In this document: piece after piece, positions 1-14,551 of the stretch | Position numbering within the stretch: position 1 is the first letter of the stretch | Layout: each line of letters opens with the position of its first letter | Origin: Paraphaeosphaeria minitans | Taxonomy: Eukaryota > Ascomycota > Dothideomycetes > Pleosporales > Didymosphaeriaceae | DNA length: 64,000 nucleotides | Assembly (NCBI GenBank): GCA_015832175.1 | Contig: WJXW01000001.1 | Span: 1,488,001 to 1,552,000, forward strand | Direction: 5' to 3' | Translations under genes and position numbers: made by a program | Notes under the pieces: generated by a model | Seen by the model: the letters and a program-made list of their open reading frames with translations, nothing else | The model's database searches: none | Told to the model about the DNA's origin: nothing

Positions 1-159
1 TGCACTCCCATCCCGGACGTCCAGAAGAGACTATCAAGTGAGGATGAGAAGCTCAAGAGCGAGCTATCGAATCTCAAAAAGAAAGAAGACTATCTGGAGA
101 AGACGTACGAGAATAGCAAGAACAGCATCGAGCAAGTGCTGGGAGGGCGGACCGGCTGA
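1..159 (+). CDS. PFD1: Prefoldin subunit 1, C-terminal 52 residues (5' partial)
   Basis: Frame 1 is open from the first base to TGA at 157-159. The peptide starts CTPIPDVQKRL and continues with a Lys/Glu-rich helix ending near SIEQVLGG. The order 'V/I-P-D-V-Q-K-R-L', a helix with LxxLxxKxxYLExTYxNS, then IEQ is the end of the second coiled-coil arm of fungal prefoldin subunit 1, as I recall the family. Prefoldin is the cytosolic hexamer that hands unfolded actin and tubulin to the CCT chaperonin. Roughly the first 65-70 residues of a normal subunit of about 120 lie outside the window. The identification rests on this short tail; another small coiled-coil protein is a less likely alternative. 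Confidence 0.75.
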   Translation, partial: CTPIPDVQKRLSSEDEKLKSELSNLKKKEDYLEKTYENSKNSIEQVLGGRTG

Positions 160-1907
160 AGAACCCGAGGCATCACCTGAGATCCGTCCAAGGGCGGACA
201 GAAGATGTTTCCCACAACGTGTCTGGGGGATCGATAAGCATAGTTAGTCTTTCCGTTTGGAGTTTGACAAGGTTGAAATTTATGAGCAGGAAGTCACCGC
301 TCTGTAGTTGAGGTTCCTGAACCTGCCTCAGGTGGTGCTGTGGGACCTCGCGTCCATTCCAAAAACAATTCCATCCAAGACGAAAAGATACCAAGGAAGG
401 GGGGTTCTCCCTCTTCATTACTAGCACTTCATGTTCGTGGAAACGCACCCGTTATGCTCGTATCCAAGGTGTTGTTTAGTCTGATTGCGATGAATACGGT
501 AATGCTTTGAGCACCCCTGAGCATTCCATCTCAGTCATTACATTCTGTTCATGTCTCACAGAACTTGTCACCACGCGTACCTAGCAGATCCGAAGTAATT
601 GGGACCTGTCGACGAGATGACTTGGCACTACATTCATGCCCTCATTGAAATGCGGATCATATCAACGACAATGATCGATCAAGGTAAGCAGGACTGTGTG
701 AGGATGATGATGATGGCACAGCGAAGCAACATTCACAATGACGAAGCCCAAGAAATAGGATCGCGGCCGGTACTGCCGACTACCAACTTCGGCATCCGGA
801 TGCAAGCAACATTGCAGATACTTCTTGACCACTGACGTGTTTCGATGACAACGCGTCGACAGCATCTTCTACATGCGGCAAGACTCTCATGCATCCGCCA
901 AATCACCTGATCCGACTTGACGGGTTTGAAGACCAACACAGCTGATCTACACACTGCGCCTTCTGCTTCCGTCCAAGCTTTGAAGCATGAAACGCTTGGA
1001 AGGAGAATGGTGTTATATATAGACTGAGATCCCTGTGTCGGCCCCTCCCCAGACCACCTGGGGGCTAATTTAGCTGAGCCTTTCAAGGTTGGGCTCGGAG
1101 GCCAGTCCGATCTCGGTAGCGGCAGATGAGGCTGAACAGTGAGTGTCAAGTGCTCTGTTGGTCAGCGGCACAGCACCGCGAGTCTCGACGGACGCTCCCG
1201 TGCTGACGCGAGCGTGAGACAGTCTCAAAACAGACGAAAGAGCGTCCTGGAAAGAGCACCACATGCTCTTGGGGTTGACGTTGACTTGGATGAGGATGGA
1301 GGATGGTTTGAAGCCGTCGCTTGTGCCGCCCCCGCCGCCAAACCATCAAGCACGAGCCCATGCAGATCGCTTCGCGCGCGGCAACTCCGCCAGCAGCAGT
1401 CGGAGTCCAAGATTCGACACACGACGGTCGTGTAGAGCGGATGAAGCCAGCAGAGCGGCGGCAGATGAGCGCGTACTCGACTGTGGCCAGGGTGAGTCTC
1501 GCAAGGAGGAGGGTTGCCCGCTGTCCGGCACAGCCATTTGAAGGCTACCTAGTTATATGCACCATCGGTTCACAAGATCAGCCCCAGCAGCCGCTGCCTG
1601 ATCACTAGATCGCTTTTGGCCCCCAGGTGCACGACGGCCATTTGTTTGAAAACTCTCGTCGCCGCTCTCCTTCTCTCTTCTTCCTGCTTGTCTTACGTTT
1701 GCCCGAGGGCGCGCTATCGCGTCAGCTTGCTTCTAAGATTGCCTTGTCTCATACACATATAACACCCCGCTTTGCCCCGCCGTGCACATCTTGCGATCGC
1801 TCACACGCACGCGACTGACTTCCACTTTGCGTTTCGTTACGTCTTGAGCGTGTTTGGCATCTTTCACAAGATATTTGGGCCCAATATCTGACTCTGAGCT
1901 ACATATC
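160..1907. other. Intergenic, no convincing gene
   Basis: This 1.7 kb contains only short overlapping frames with no recognisable domain and no consistent splice structure. CT-rich pyrimidine tracts at about 1660-1700 and 1740-1850 precede the next gene and are typical of fungal core promoters and 5' leaders. The rest would hold the 3' end of PFD1 and upstream sequence of the coiled-coil gene. Confidence 0.6.
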
Positions 1908-3603
1908 ATGCCGCCCGCCGACTACTGGGAGGATGAGTGGTACAACACCGACCGCAAGGTCCGTGGTGGTGCTCGCCATGTTCGCGCACCTTCAGCTTCC
2001 TCGCGGAGGGTTCGAGACGATGATCTCGGCGCTCGTCGCACCTCTGACTTTCTGCTGGCACCTGAGAGCCGTACCACCACAAGCCTTCACCGCACCCGTT
2101 CACAGGGCCACGCTCCAGCTCCCAACGTGACTATTTACAACACCACCCGCATGGACAACGAAAGCAGCCCGAACGTCCACACGGAGCAGAAGAGCCCGAT
2201 GGTGAATCCCTACGCCGAACCTCGCGGTAGGCCGCGCAGGATGCCCGGAGAATGGTCACTTGAGGACGAAATTGCAGAGCTGCGGATCGACGTGGCCAAG
2301 CAAGCTCGATCTCGCTCTCGATCCAAGCATCGCCACGACGACCACCATGGCCATGATTACGATCACTGGAAGCTCGAAGAAGCGAATCGACGCATCAAGG
2401 AACAAGAAGAACTGAAAGAGATAGAGAGGCGTGATGAGTTGATCAAGAAGAAGATGGAGCTAAAGTACATCAGGGACAGACAAGAGCGCGACTTAGAAGA
2501 AGCGCGCATCGCTCGCGAGGAGAATCGCCTGAGACAAGAATGGGAGTTGAAGCTTGAGCGTGAAGAGCGGAAGAGAAAGGAACGTGATGAGGATGCTGAG
2601 AGAGAGAAGAATCGCCTTAAGAAAGATTGGGAATACAAGTTGGAGCGAGAAACGCGAAAGAAGGAAGAAGACAAGAGAGCGGAAGAAGAGGAGAGGAAGA
2701 GGCTCATCGCAGAGAGTATGGCCAAGGCAGACAAACGAGCAAGGGAGCAGGAAGATGAGCGCCAGCGAATCATCGCCGAGAACACCCTGAGGCTCGAGAA
2801 AGCAGAGAGGGAGCGCAAGGCGGCACAGCAAAAAGCCGTCGACGACTTCAACAAGGAGCGTGCTGAGAAAGAGGCCAGGGCGATGGCAGAGCAGGACCGT
2901 ATTGTTGCCCAGTACGAAGCCAAGAAGGTCAAAGATGCAGCGGAAGAGAAGCGGAAGCGTGAGGAGCTTAGAATGCAGCTCAGGATCGAAGAGGAGCAAA
3001 GGAAACAGAAGGAAAAGGAAGAGTGGGACCGCTTCCTACTAAAACAAAAGCAGAAGGAGGAAGAGGAGAAGGCGGACAAGGAGAAGCAGGAAAAGGAGCT
3101 CGAAGAGGCGATGCGCAAGCGCTTGGCTCACTTCGGCTTCCAAGACAACCAGATCCAGGCCATGATCAGGCCAGAGGAAGCCGCCAAACTGCAGCAGGGC
3201 ATGTCGCCTGCGAATCCATTGCGCCTCACGCACCAGCCTACGTACGTGAAGGTGCACAAGGAGCATCTTGCCATCGATACCCTAGTATACTACGACATCC
3301 CGTATGAGGTCGACAGAGTAAGTTCCACCAAACCTTAACGCTGAACGTGTTCTCATTGTGTCACAGGCCGACCCCAACTATATCATTATTCTGCGCGAGA
3401 TGGAGCCTCGCGAGACTGAGATCCTGTTCGAGCACACCCGTCGTCTGCGCACTCGCGGAGGTACACGTCTCCTCATCGAGGAGCGCGATAACCATGGAAA
3501 GAACGACTACGCATGGGTGCGCCGGAGGAAGCCTTCTCGGTCCCCATCACGTCGCCGAAGCTCACCCAAGAGGGTTGTTGGCATCAAGGAAATGTTCTTC
3601 TGA
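1908..3603 (+). CDS. Long charged coiled-coil protein, function unknown
   Basis: Two exons, 1908-3317 and 3367-3603, with a 49 bp intron (GTAAGT..CACAG) that joins in phase 0; the product is 548 residues. The first ATG in frame with the conserved-looking start MPPADYWEDEWYNTDRK is used. Residues about 1-150 are polar and disordered, with an SRSRSK stretch and a His/Asp-rich patch. Residues about 150-412 form an almost uninterrupted Glu/Arg/Lys-rich helix of the trichohyalin or caldesmon type. The remainder is more globular (RLAHFGFQDNQIQAMI, then LVYYDIPYEVDR and IIILREMEPRETEILFEHTRRL) and ends in a basic RS-like tail RSPSRRRSSPKR. The globular tail following a long coiled coil is the most informative part for a search. 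Automatic pipelines often name such proteins 'reticulocyte-binding' or 'trichohyalin-like' only because of composition. I do not assign a function. Confidence 0.85.
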
Positions 3604-4225
3604 AGAGATTACATGGCGTATTGGACATAGGGCGATTTTATGGTTATGTTGGGGCTTCAAGGGATTCTCAACGCTGGCTTTTCGTTTTCGTTACCTTGTT
3701 TTCGTTCTCATCTTCGTTAAACCGCTGTTGATCTCTACTCTTGAGTTTGCAATGACAGAGCGTCGTTGTTGATGGCATATTCACTTTCTATTTTCTAGGT
3801 TAATCGCATAGTCAGTTCATGTAGGTACATTGAGAATTCACACTTGGCTTGATACAAGGGGCCCTCTATGTACATGCAGGTATGGTGTCATGTTCAGTGC
3901 ACAGCATAGATTGAGCGTGTCTCAACCTGCGGACATGCAAGGTCCTTTGACCAGTCTGTACCACCAACGGCTCCCACGCATCGCAGACATGGGCCGATGC
4001 CGTTCCGATCGGCTCTTGTCGTGGTCGTGAAATTGCACGACTCGGGTCGGCATCCCCGGGTGGTGGTGAAAGTCGGCGGCCGCAATCAATCGCCGAAAGG
4101 GTCCGTTCAGGTGCCTCGGCACATGGTCACGCATGGCGGAACACGCTTCCCGCCGCACATCATCCACCGTCTCCCTTGCATTTCGTTGTATCATAGCATG
4201 CGGTGACTTTGCAGCCTATTTTACC
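3604..4225. other. Intergenic between coiled-coil gene and PEX20
   Basis: Holds the 3' region of the upstream gene and the promoter of PEX20. No coding frame with family resemblance was seen on either strand. A T-rich segment lies at 3640-3800, as expected for a 3' end. Confidence 0.6.
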
Positions 4226-5985
4226 ATGGCAGACGCTCTATGCGGGCCTTCTACCGCCCTTCAGAGCTTCCAGAAGCATACCTCCGTCGACCGGACGCTG
4301 CAGCAGGACCGCCTGGTTGGCCGACATTCGCCTTCGCAGGTCAGTATACCTTGGCATGTGCGCGAGTGTAGGGCTGATGGGTTGCAGGGCTTCAGGTCAT
4401 CTCTCGGTCAGAACAATGGTGCTTTAGACCATGAATTCGAAGCTTTCCAGGCAGGACATGCGCTTCCGCCGCAGGCTCAGTTCCAACACCTCCCACGACA
4501 TCTCGCGCGGGCGCCTCCGCAGTTCACGCAACCCTCACAGGCGCCAGACTGGGCATCCGACTTCCAGCGCCTGAATATATCACAATCATCGCAAATACCG
4601 CAGCAGCGTGTCCCTGCACAGAACGCCGCATCTTCATGGCACCAGGACTTCATGGGCCAACAAGGCCCAGCTGCGCAGGCGCCTGTCTTTCAGCAGAGTG
4701 GTGTCGGAGGCATGGCAGGCTACGGCATGTTGGGCTTTGCGCGCCCAGGTTTTCAGCAGCCCGGCTTTGGCATGATGAACGGCAGTACCATTTCAGAAGT
4801 GGCGCAAGGCAAACAACGGGCACAGGAAGCGGTGCCGCTGTTCGATGAGGCGGCCTTTGAGCGCGCTTTTGCAGATGTGCAACAGGCAGAGGAGCAGGCT
4901 CACGCCGAGAACATACGACAACAGGAAACCCACAAAGAGGAGACTGCAGTGGATAGGCTACCGCAAGAGACGGAAGATCCGGCGCTGATGAGGATACGGG
5001 AACAACGACCAGGTGAGCTATGCTACCGATTGTACCACATCTATGCTAATAGCTCGTGACAGTCGTCTATGCTGCCCTCAAGATCCGAAGCGCCGTCGAC
5101 CTCGAAAACGCATCTCAAGCCAAGCCCTATCTGGACATGCTGGAAACCATGGAGACCGAACATCAGCTGACGAGGGATGCCAGCGAGGCGAAATGGGTTA
5201 TTGACACGCTGCAGAACATCGCCAGCCGAGAGGCACCTCAAGAAATCAAAACGCGCTCAGAGCAATTGATTCGCAAAATCAACGAGCGACTCATGTCGAC
5301 GTATCCACTGCTTTCCACACCCGTTCCCATCAACCAGAATCGCATTTGGGAGGAGCTAGAGGCTGCAGGCTACACCAGATCACTCGTCCCAGAGCAGATC
5401 CAACAGCCGCAAGAGCCCGAACAAAAGCAAGAAGAGCAGCACCACCCCAGACATGACGACGATGAGATGGCACAAACCGCCGGCCGCCTCCTTGAGCGCG
5501 TCTCCGACAACACGAGCGAGAAGTTCCAGAACAGTCAATTCCTCGAGCTCATGCGTCGCCTACGCGACCGCGAAGTCCGCGTCGAGGGCGACAAAATGGT
5601 CGAAGTCAGTGCCGCCCAGTCTACTTCATCTCCTCCCGTCTCCACCCCGCAACAACCCCAAACCCAGCTCCCACCCCAGCTCCCACCCCAGCTCCCATCC
5701 CAGCCCGCGCCCGACCCCCTGGTCGAGCACTACCGAAGCATCTCACCCGGTATGGATTGGTCGTGGTCGGACCTACCCTCGCCCGCGTCCGCCGCACGCA
5801 CTGTTATCCCGCCCATCGACCCGAACATCCTCGCCCACGCGGCCACCAACTTTGACACCCCTGTGTATTCAGGCGAGGGGCAGGAGTATGATTTTTTTCC
5901 GCGCCAGGAGTCTAGTGAGAATTTTACTGACGAGGTGTCAGATCAATATAGCTCCTACAACGTCAACTCGACGTACCATAGATGA
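4226..5985 (+). CDS. PEX20: Peroxin 20, PTS2 import co-receptor
   Basis: Three exons: 4226-4339, 4388-5012 and 5063-5985, with introns of 48 and 50 bp; the product is 553 residues. The start MADALCGPSTALQSFQKHT is the hallmark N-terminus of fungal Pex20, including the near-terminal cysteine (C6) that in this family is the ubiquitin-acceptor for receptor recycling. The splice SPSQ|GFRSS restores the conserved block. Two WxxxF-type motifs that bind Pex13/Pex14 are visible: WASDF (residues 93-97) and WHQDF (122-126). The C-terminal part around LLERVSDNTSEKFQNSQFLELMRRLRDREV matches the conserved helical region used with Pex7 to bring PTS2 cargo such as thiolase to peroxisomes. Pro/Gln-rich linkers follow. 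The first intron is a multiple of three and lacks a stop, so it is easily mis-annotated as coding. The identification is strong; the exact C-terminal extent is less so. Confidence 0.92.
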
Positions 5986-9519
<3,534 letters not shown>

Positions 9520-9594
9520 CATGGTCACTATTGTATTGGGTATCAATAAGTCGCCCGAATGGCCTCATTGATCATGTCGAACCTGTGGACGTAG

Positions 9595-10794
9595 TTATGC
9601 GTCTACGGAGCCTCTGGCACCCTGCCTGCCTCGAGAAATAGCATCACCTAGATCTGTTGCCTCGGCAGCCTTGCTGCGGAAACCAGATATGAAGCGATGT
9701 TGGCCGTCTCTGTTATGCTTGTGCTTCTCCTCCGTAGCAGCTTCTTCCGCTTCAAGTAACTTGACGCGCTCTTGGCGTTGCCCTTCAAGTGACGATGCCG
9801 CAGCCTGCATCTCAGCCAGGCGCGCGGCCATATCCGGTTTAGGCGGTGGTGTTGGCTCCCTCGGCCGCTGTTGATGCCCGTTTTCTCTGGGCAGAGGAGG
9901 ACCGCGCCGGCGATAGCTGTCGCGTTCGTGGTGTCCGTTTTGTTCTGGCTTCTCCCGGGACGGAGGGGATCGGTCCCTCCTGCGCTCGCCATCACGATCA
10001 CGATTGTCGCGGTTGCTTTTGCGGTAGGGTGACGTCGAACGCGAACGGCACCGCCTCTCCCGATCATCGTCGCGACGGCGCGGCGAGCGTGACCTTCGGC
10101 GGGGCTCGTCCCTGTCGTCCCGTCGGTGCCTGCGATGCCGCCTCTCTCGGTCGTCCCGGTCGTCAGACGCTGAGCGAGAGCGGTCGCGACGGTGGTGCCG
10201 CCGCCTGGGGTCCCTTCCATCGCGGTCATCTGCCGAGCGCGACCGATCGCGACGGCTGTGCTTGTGCTTCTTCTCACGCTCCTTCTCCTTTGCTCGCTTC
10301 TCCTCGTACTGTTTCTGCTTCTGGGCATCCTTCATAGCCTTGAGCTGCATCTCCATCTTCTGCTTCTGAATCATGAGCAGCGGGTCTTGCAGCACCTTCT
10401 TCTGTGTGTCGCGTGTTGAGTTGGCGTTTATGTTGCTGACCGCATTAATGCCGACTGCAGCGCCCTTCTGCAAGGCTTGCGAGTCGTTGCCTTTGAGTAG
10501 CGCGTCGATCCTGCGTTTTCCGAGCAGGTAGCCCTCGCGTTCTTCTGTCACGCCTGCGCCGTCCCCGCTTGGCCCAGCGTACATCCAGTCGACACGCTTC
10601 GTTGCGACCTTGCCTCCATTTGCCTCTGCCAACTTCTGCAGCTCTTCGATCTGGCGCTCCTCATCGCGCTCCTTGCGCAGCTTCTCGATGAGCTTACGCT
10701 CCTCGAGAGCATTTTGCTCTTCCTTCCATACTTTTTCTTGGTTCTTGCGCAAATGGGGATGCCACGACTTCTTGGTGTTGAGATCACCACCCAT
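9595..10794 (-). CDS. CWC25: Pre-mRNA splicing factor CWC25
   Basis: Single exon, 399 residues. The ATG at 10794-10792 gives [21 protein letters not shown], the conserved start of Cwc25 with its N-terminal CIR domain (about residues 10-46). The core motif DWMYAGPS (70-76) and the following [11 protein letters not shown] are also family-typical. Residues about 225-350 are a long Arg/Ser/Asp/Glu-rich RS-like region, much longer than in yeast and usual in filamentous fungi. The C-terminus has a short Ala/Glu helix. In yeast, Cwc25 joins the spliceosome after Prp2 action and promotes the first transesterification. The gene is divergent from ESF2 with a 380 bp shared promoter. The frame stays open upstream of the chosen ATG, but that extension has no family resemblance. 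Confidence 0.93.
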   Translation of the reverse strand: MGGDLNTKKSWHPHLRKNQEKVWKEEQNALEERKLIEKLRKERDEERQIEELQKLAEANGGKVATKRVDWMYAGPSGDGAGVTEEREGYLLGKRRIDALLKGNDSQALQKGAAVGINAVSNINANSTRDTQKKVLQDPLLMIQKQKMEMQLKAMKDAQKQKQYEEKRAKEKEREKKHKHSRRDRSRSADDRDGRDPRRRHHRRDRSRSASDDRDDRERRHRRHRRDDRDEPRRRSRSPRRRDDDRERRCRSRSTSPYRKSNRDNRDRDGERRRDRSPPSREKPEQNGHHERDSYRRRGPPLPRENGHQQRPREPTPPPKPDMAARLAEMQAAASSLEGQRQERVKLLEAEEAATEEKHKHNRDGQHRFISGFRSKAAEATDLGDAISRGRQGARGSVDA

Positions 10795-11174
10795 CTTGGC
10801 GACGTTGGTTGTGTCCGAGGAACAGTAGCGAGGTCGAAGGTGAAGCGCTTCTTTGATATGGCCAATGAATTGTGCGTAGGAAGCACACCGAGAGGTAGTG
10901 CTATACGTGAGGCAGGGAATGTGTGAATGCCGGGAAAGCGGTGTTGAGAATGTGAGGTTGTCCCTCGCAAGATATCCGCCACCAGAAGAAGCCCAGCCAC
11001 TCCGCCAAGCCATACCCCACTAATTTTTGACCTCCGCTGCAACTCCGCACCGAAAGTTTCACAAGCTCGACAGTGTCAGAGCCAGGTCAGAAGTACGCCC
11101 GACGAAACAGGCAAACTACAAAAAGATATCTACGGGCCACTTCGCATACCAGAACGCCCCAAAATTCGACCATC
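10795..11174. promoter_or_regulatory. Shared divergent promoter of CWC25 and ESF2
   Basis: The 380 bases separate two start codons facing away from each other, so both RNA-processing genes must draw on this interval. I see no clear TATA box; the region is GC-moderate with short CT tracts. No specific factor site is claimed. Confidence 0.6.
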
Positions 11175-12170
11175 ATGGCAACGCGCAAACGCAACGAATG
11201 GCTCGACGCCGACGAGAGCGAGGAGGAAGAGCGCGACTACGAATCAGAAGACGAGAGCAGATCGCGCATGCTCAAGCCCACAAAGCGGAGAAAGATTGAC
11301 CACGAGTCCGACTCCGACGACGCCGCAGACGAGCCTGACGCCGACCAGGAGGACGAAAATGAAGACGAGGACGATGCGCACGACGAACCCACCTTCGACT
11401 CCCCTACCGCCGAACTTGCGCACCTCGAAAAGCTCGCCGCCACCCTTCCAAAAGACCTCAAACTATCATCTACCCAGCTCGGCGCGACCTTAGCCCTGTC
11501 TTCGAAGCCAAAAAAAGACAAATCCGGCGTCATCTACCTATCCCGCATCCCGCCCTTCATGAAGCCCACCGTCCTCCGCTCCCTGCTCACCCCCTACGGC
11601 GCCGTCGGTCGCGTTTTTATGACGCCCGAGCCTGCCGCATCACGCACGCAACGTCTGCGCACGGGTGGGACGCGGCGCAAGCTGTATCTCGACGGGTGGG
11701 TTGAGTTCTTATCGAAGAAAGATGCCAAGTTCGTCGCGGAAAACCTCAATGCGCAAACAATGGGCGGGAAGAAGCGCGGGCGCTGGCACGATGAGGTCTG
11801 GAATGTCAAGTACCTCAGTGGCGTCAAGTGGGCGCATCTGGTGGAGCAGATCCAGAATGAGAATGCGGAGAGGACGGCAAGATTGAGGGTGGAGATTGCA
11901 AAGGGCAACAAGGAGAATGCGAGGTTTCTGGAGAATGTGGAGAGGGGGAAGATGTTGGGCGGGATGGAGGCGAAGAGGAAAGCGAAGGGGGAGGAGGACT
12001 CAGTGTTTGAGAAGGAGGTGGGTGCCGTGGGAGAGGCGGAAGGGCAGCAGGAGGGGAAGAGGCAGAAGGAGAGGAGAAGCAAATTCTCTCAGAGGGAGAT
12101 GCGGACAAAGGCGGACAAGAAGCCCGAGCCAGGACAAGACGTGCAGAGGGTGCTGGGGTCGATTTTCTAG
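11175..12170 (+). CDS. ESF2: Pre-rRNA processing RRM protein ESF2 (ABT1 family)
   Basis: Single exon, 331 residues, starting MATRKRNEWLDADES; an upstream extension of the frame lacks an ATG with family resemblance. Residues 12-75 are strongly acidic with a basic patch (KPTKRRK). An RRM covers about 118-215, opening GVIYLSRIPPFMKPTVLRSLL with the unusual long insert between beta strands that marks Esf2/ABT1, then KLYLDGWVEF and WNVKYLSGVKW. The tail is basic and helical with KFSQRE near the end. In yeast, Esf2 is a nucleolar U3/SSU-processome factor that binds Dbp8 and is needed for early 18S rRNA cleavages. It is convergent with SYF2, the stop codons being 145 bp apart. Confidence 0.93.
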   Translation: MATRKRNEWLDADESEEEERDYESEDESRSRMLKPTKRRKIDHESDSDDAADEPDADQEDENEDEDDAHDEPTFDSPTAELAHLEKLAATLPKDLKLSSTQLGATLALSSKPKKDKSGVIYLSRIPPFMKPTVLRSLLTPYGAVGRVFMTPEPAASRTQRLRTGGTRRKLYLDGWVEFLSKKDAKFVAENLNAQTMGGKKRGRWHDEVWNVKYLSGVKWAHLVEQIQNENAERTARLRVEIAKGNKENARFLENVERGKMLGGMEAKRKAKGEEDSVFEKEVGAVGEAEGQQEGKRQKERRSKFSQREMRTKADKKPEPGQDVQRVLGSIF

Positions 12171-12315
12171 TCGTGACATGCAATGTCGCATCTGTTCAAT
12201 ACCATTTCATGATGCATTCATTCATCTTCTGCTACTCAACGTGTCTCGTACCAAGTACAATGATAATTCCAATCCTCAAACGCCAACATCAGGGTATAAT
12301 GCCTTCTTCCCTCCC

Positions 12316-13149
12316 TCAAATCGCCGTCCCCCGCTCGAAGCTCTCCCGTATCTCGGTTGTATACCGATTGTAGAACCTCGACAGCTTCTCGTTGAACTGC
12401 TTGTTCTTGTCGTTGATGTACGTGACATCGCCGCCATCGTCTTTGATCCCCCTCGCCGCGCGCGCCTTCAACCTCGCCCTCTCGCCCTTCTCCAGATCCT
12501 CGACAAGTTTATCCACCGCCTCCTTACTCGGCTTGTGGTTGTGGTCGTATAGCTCCTCCACCGGCGTGTTGATCCGCCCCTCGCTGTCCACTGTGAACAC
12601 CTCGCCCCCCTCTTCAACCAACCGCAACAGCCCCATCCGCACCTGCCGCTGTAGCCGCTCCCCTTTCTCCCTTGCATACTCCTCCATATCTTTTTCTCCC
12701 AACTGCTTCACCTGCCGCTTGTACACCTTATTCGCCTCGCCGCGGTAGTCCTGGAAACTGACATTGTCTCTGTTCCGCGACTTCTTGGCCTGCCGCTTGT
12801 CCCACGACTCGCTCTCCTCGATTGTGTAGTCCCAGTTACGCTTGCGCTCGAAGTCGGGGTCGTCCGATTTAAGCAGCTTGTACGACGCTTTTTCGTTGGC
12901 GGCTTGGAGCTTTGCGAGCTGCGCAAGGCGCTGCGGGCGGTCTTCTGCGGCGCGGAGCTCGGCTTCGGTTTGGCGGCGGCCAGATTCTTTTTGCGATTGC
13001 AGGGCCTTGAAGCGGGCCAAACGCGCGGCGAGGGCGGCTTTGGGGTCGCTGGTAGAGCGTTGCACGGGCGTAGATGGAGTTGCGGCGGTCGCGGTGGGCG
13101 GGGATGCGTCGTTGGACATTTCTGGCGTTGGAACTTCTGAGTCGGCCAT
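12316..13149 (-). CDS. SYF2: Pre-mRNA splicing factor SYF2
   Basis: Single exon, 277 residues, starting MADSEVPTPEMSND. The N-terminal third is Ala/Pro/Thr-rich with a helix LAARLARFKALQSQKESGRRQ. The SYF2 domain follows, with RKRNWDYTIEESESWDKR, then VSFQDYRGEANKVYKRQVKQL, INTPVEELYDHNHKPSKEAVDKLVEDL and the final helix FNEKLSRFYNRYTTEIRESFERGTAI. Syf2 is a component of the NineTeen complex region of the active spliceosome. It is the second splicing factor within 4 kb of CWC25. The 5' end is at a typical distance from the next intergenic region. The assignment is firm. Confidence 0.94.
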   Translation of the reverse strand: MADSEVPTPEMSNDASPPTATAATPSTPVQRSTSDPKAALAARLARFKALQSQKESGRRQTEAELRAAEDRPQRLAQLAKLQAANEKASYKLLKSDDPDFERKRNWDYTIEESESWDKRQAKKSRNRDNVSFQDYRGEANKVYKRQVKQLGEKDMEEYAREKGERLQRQVRMGLLRLVEEGGEVFTVDSEGRINTPVEELYDHNHKPSKEAVDKLVEDLEKGERARLKARAARGIKDDGGDVTYINDKNKQFNEKLSRFYNRYTTEIRESFERGTAI

Positions 13150-14551
13150 GTCGGGTGTGAGTGTACGTTGGAGCCGTTGCGTGTAGTCTAGCGTTTTAGA
13201 AAGTTGCTTGAGGCGTTGCGCGTGCCAAGATATATAGCGCGAGTGCTTTCGACTCCCAGGTGCTGGGTTGTATGTCACATGACCGCACCTTCACTGCACC
13301 TCTGGTGCACCGCCACTGCCCCTAAAACCCACTTTGTTATCGGAAACCTGACCTGAAAAAGCCAGCACACGCTGGGCGATGAGCTAGTATATGGAAGTTT
13401 TCAAGCCGGATGCCTTTCGCTCACTTGTCAACATGCCTCAGCGATCAGACGTAGGTATGAGTCCACTCTGCGATGGCCTTGCCAACAAAACACTACTTAG
13501 TAGCGATGCCGCGCCTCTTTCAAAGTTGGTACGTGACACAAGGATCAACGAGAGAACCAGACCGCGGGATGCCATCGCGCAGTCAACATAAGAATATTCC
13601 CTCTTCGTCACACGATGTTAAGGCCACGGAATCGAATCTCCTATCGATATGACACACGACTCACGGACAAGGCATCATAAGGGTTAGGCGTGAGTTAGTC
13701 TACCGGTGGGCGCCTGCAGCCAAGTGATGAAGGCTAGCGTTGTACCTCAACTTTGGTTTTGGGGGCACTAGTGCGGCTCGACTGTGGACGTCCTTCGAAC
13801 GTCCTCACGGTATGACCCGTGATATCACCACAACTTGGGATTCCTCCAAAATTATCGCGGTCGATTTTGTGATATCAGATGGAGCACAAAGATGCTTAGC
13901 TGAGTTCAAGAGGTGCCATGGCAGCGTCACATGGACACGTCGACCGCTATGACATGAAAAGCTGCAGGCAGCATCGACGTTAGTCGATCTACATGACATC
14001 TATCAGCTAGTTGCAGGACTTCCGCACTTGTGGAATATGTGATGTGTTCATCCGGCCTACGCAGCAGCCGACAAAGAGTTCAGTACCAACTTGTTTGACG
14101 GAGCCTGGGTGAACCTGAGCCCTTTTCGTACTTTTTGGCTCGACGGCTGCTTAGGATGCCTGGAAAAGTAGGCAAATTACCAAAGTGTACCCTGGCTAAG
14201 TCAAGTGAGAAGGCTCTGTCGACATTGATATGACATCTCGTTCACAGTAATCGGTGGCATCGCTGCTTGACGGTGCTATCATTTATTGCCCGGCCCATTA
14301 ACAATTCTGCGGCGTCGTTGCAAACTGTGGTTAAGTGTGGATAAGATAGGGAAGTCTTTGCTAAGTAACGCGTTGTCAATTCCCAACCAACCCGGACTAA
14401 ATATATATGTAGAGTTCTGCGCAAGATGAATCCGCCAACTCGCCTTCTTCCCATTCTCAACTCATACTGTCTAGCACTACCTTTCCCTCACCAAAAGCTC
14501 CGCTATACTCCACACTCTACACACACACAAATCTGTCCTCATACATCAATA
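13150..14551. other. Intergenic, promoter of the following orphan gene at its end
   Basis: No frame in this 1.4 kb has family resemblance. A TATA-like AAATATATATG at 14399-14409 sits about 150 bp upstream of the ATG at 14552. CT- and ACACAC-rich leader sequence lies at 14440-14550. Confidence 0.55.

Noticed and set aside
1139..1608. Overlapping plus-strand frames upstream of the coiled-coil gene
   Set aside because: Arg/Ser/Ala-rich translations of GC-rich DNA in several frames at once, with no family match or splice logic.
2363..3118. 251-codon Ser/Phe-rich minus-strand frame
   Set aside because: Direct antisense reading of the Glu/Arg coiled coil; not a gene.
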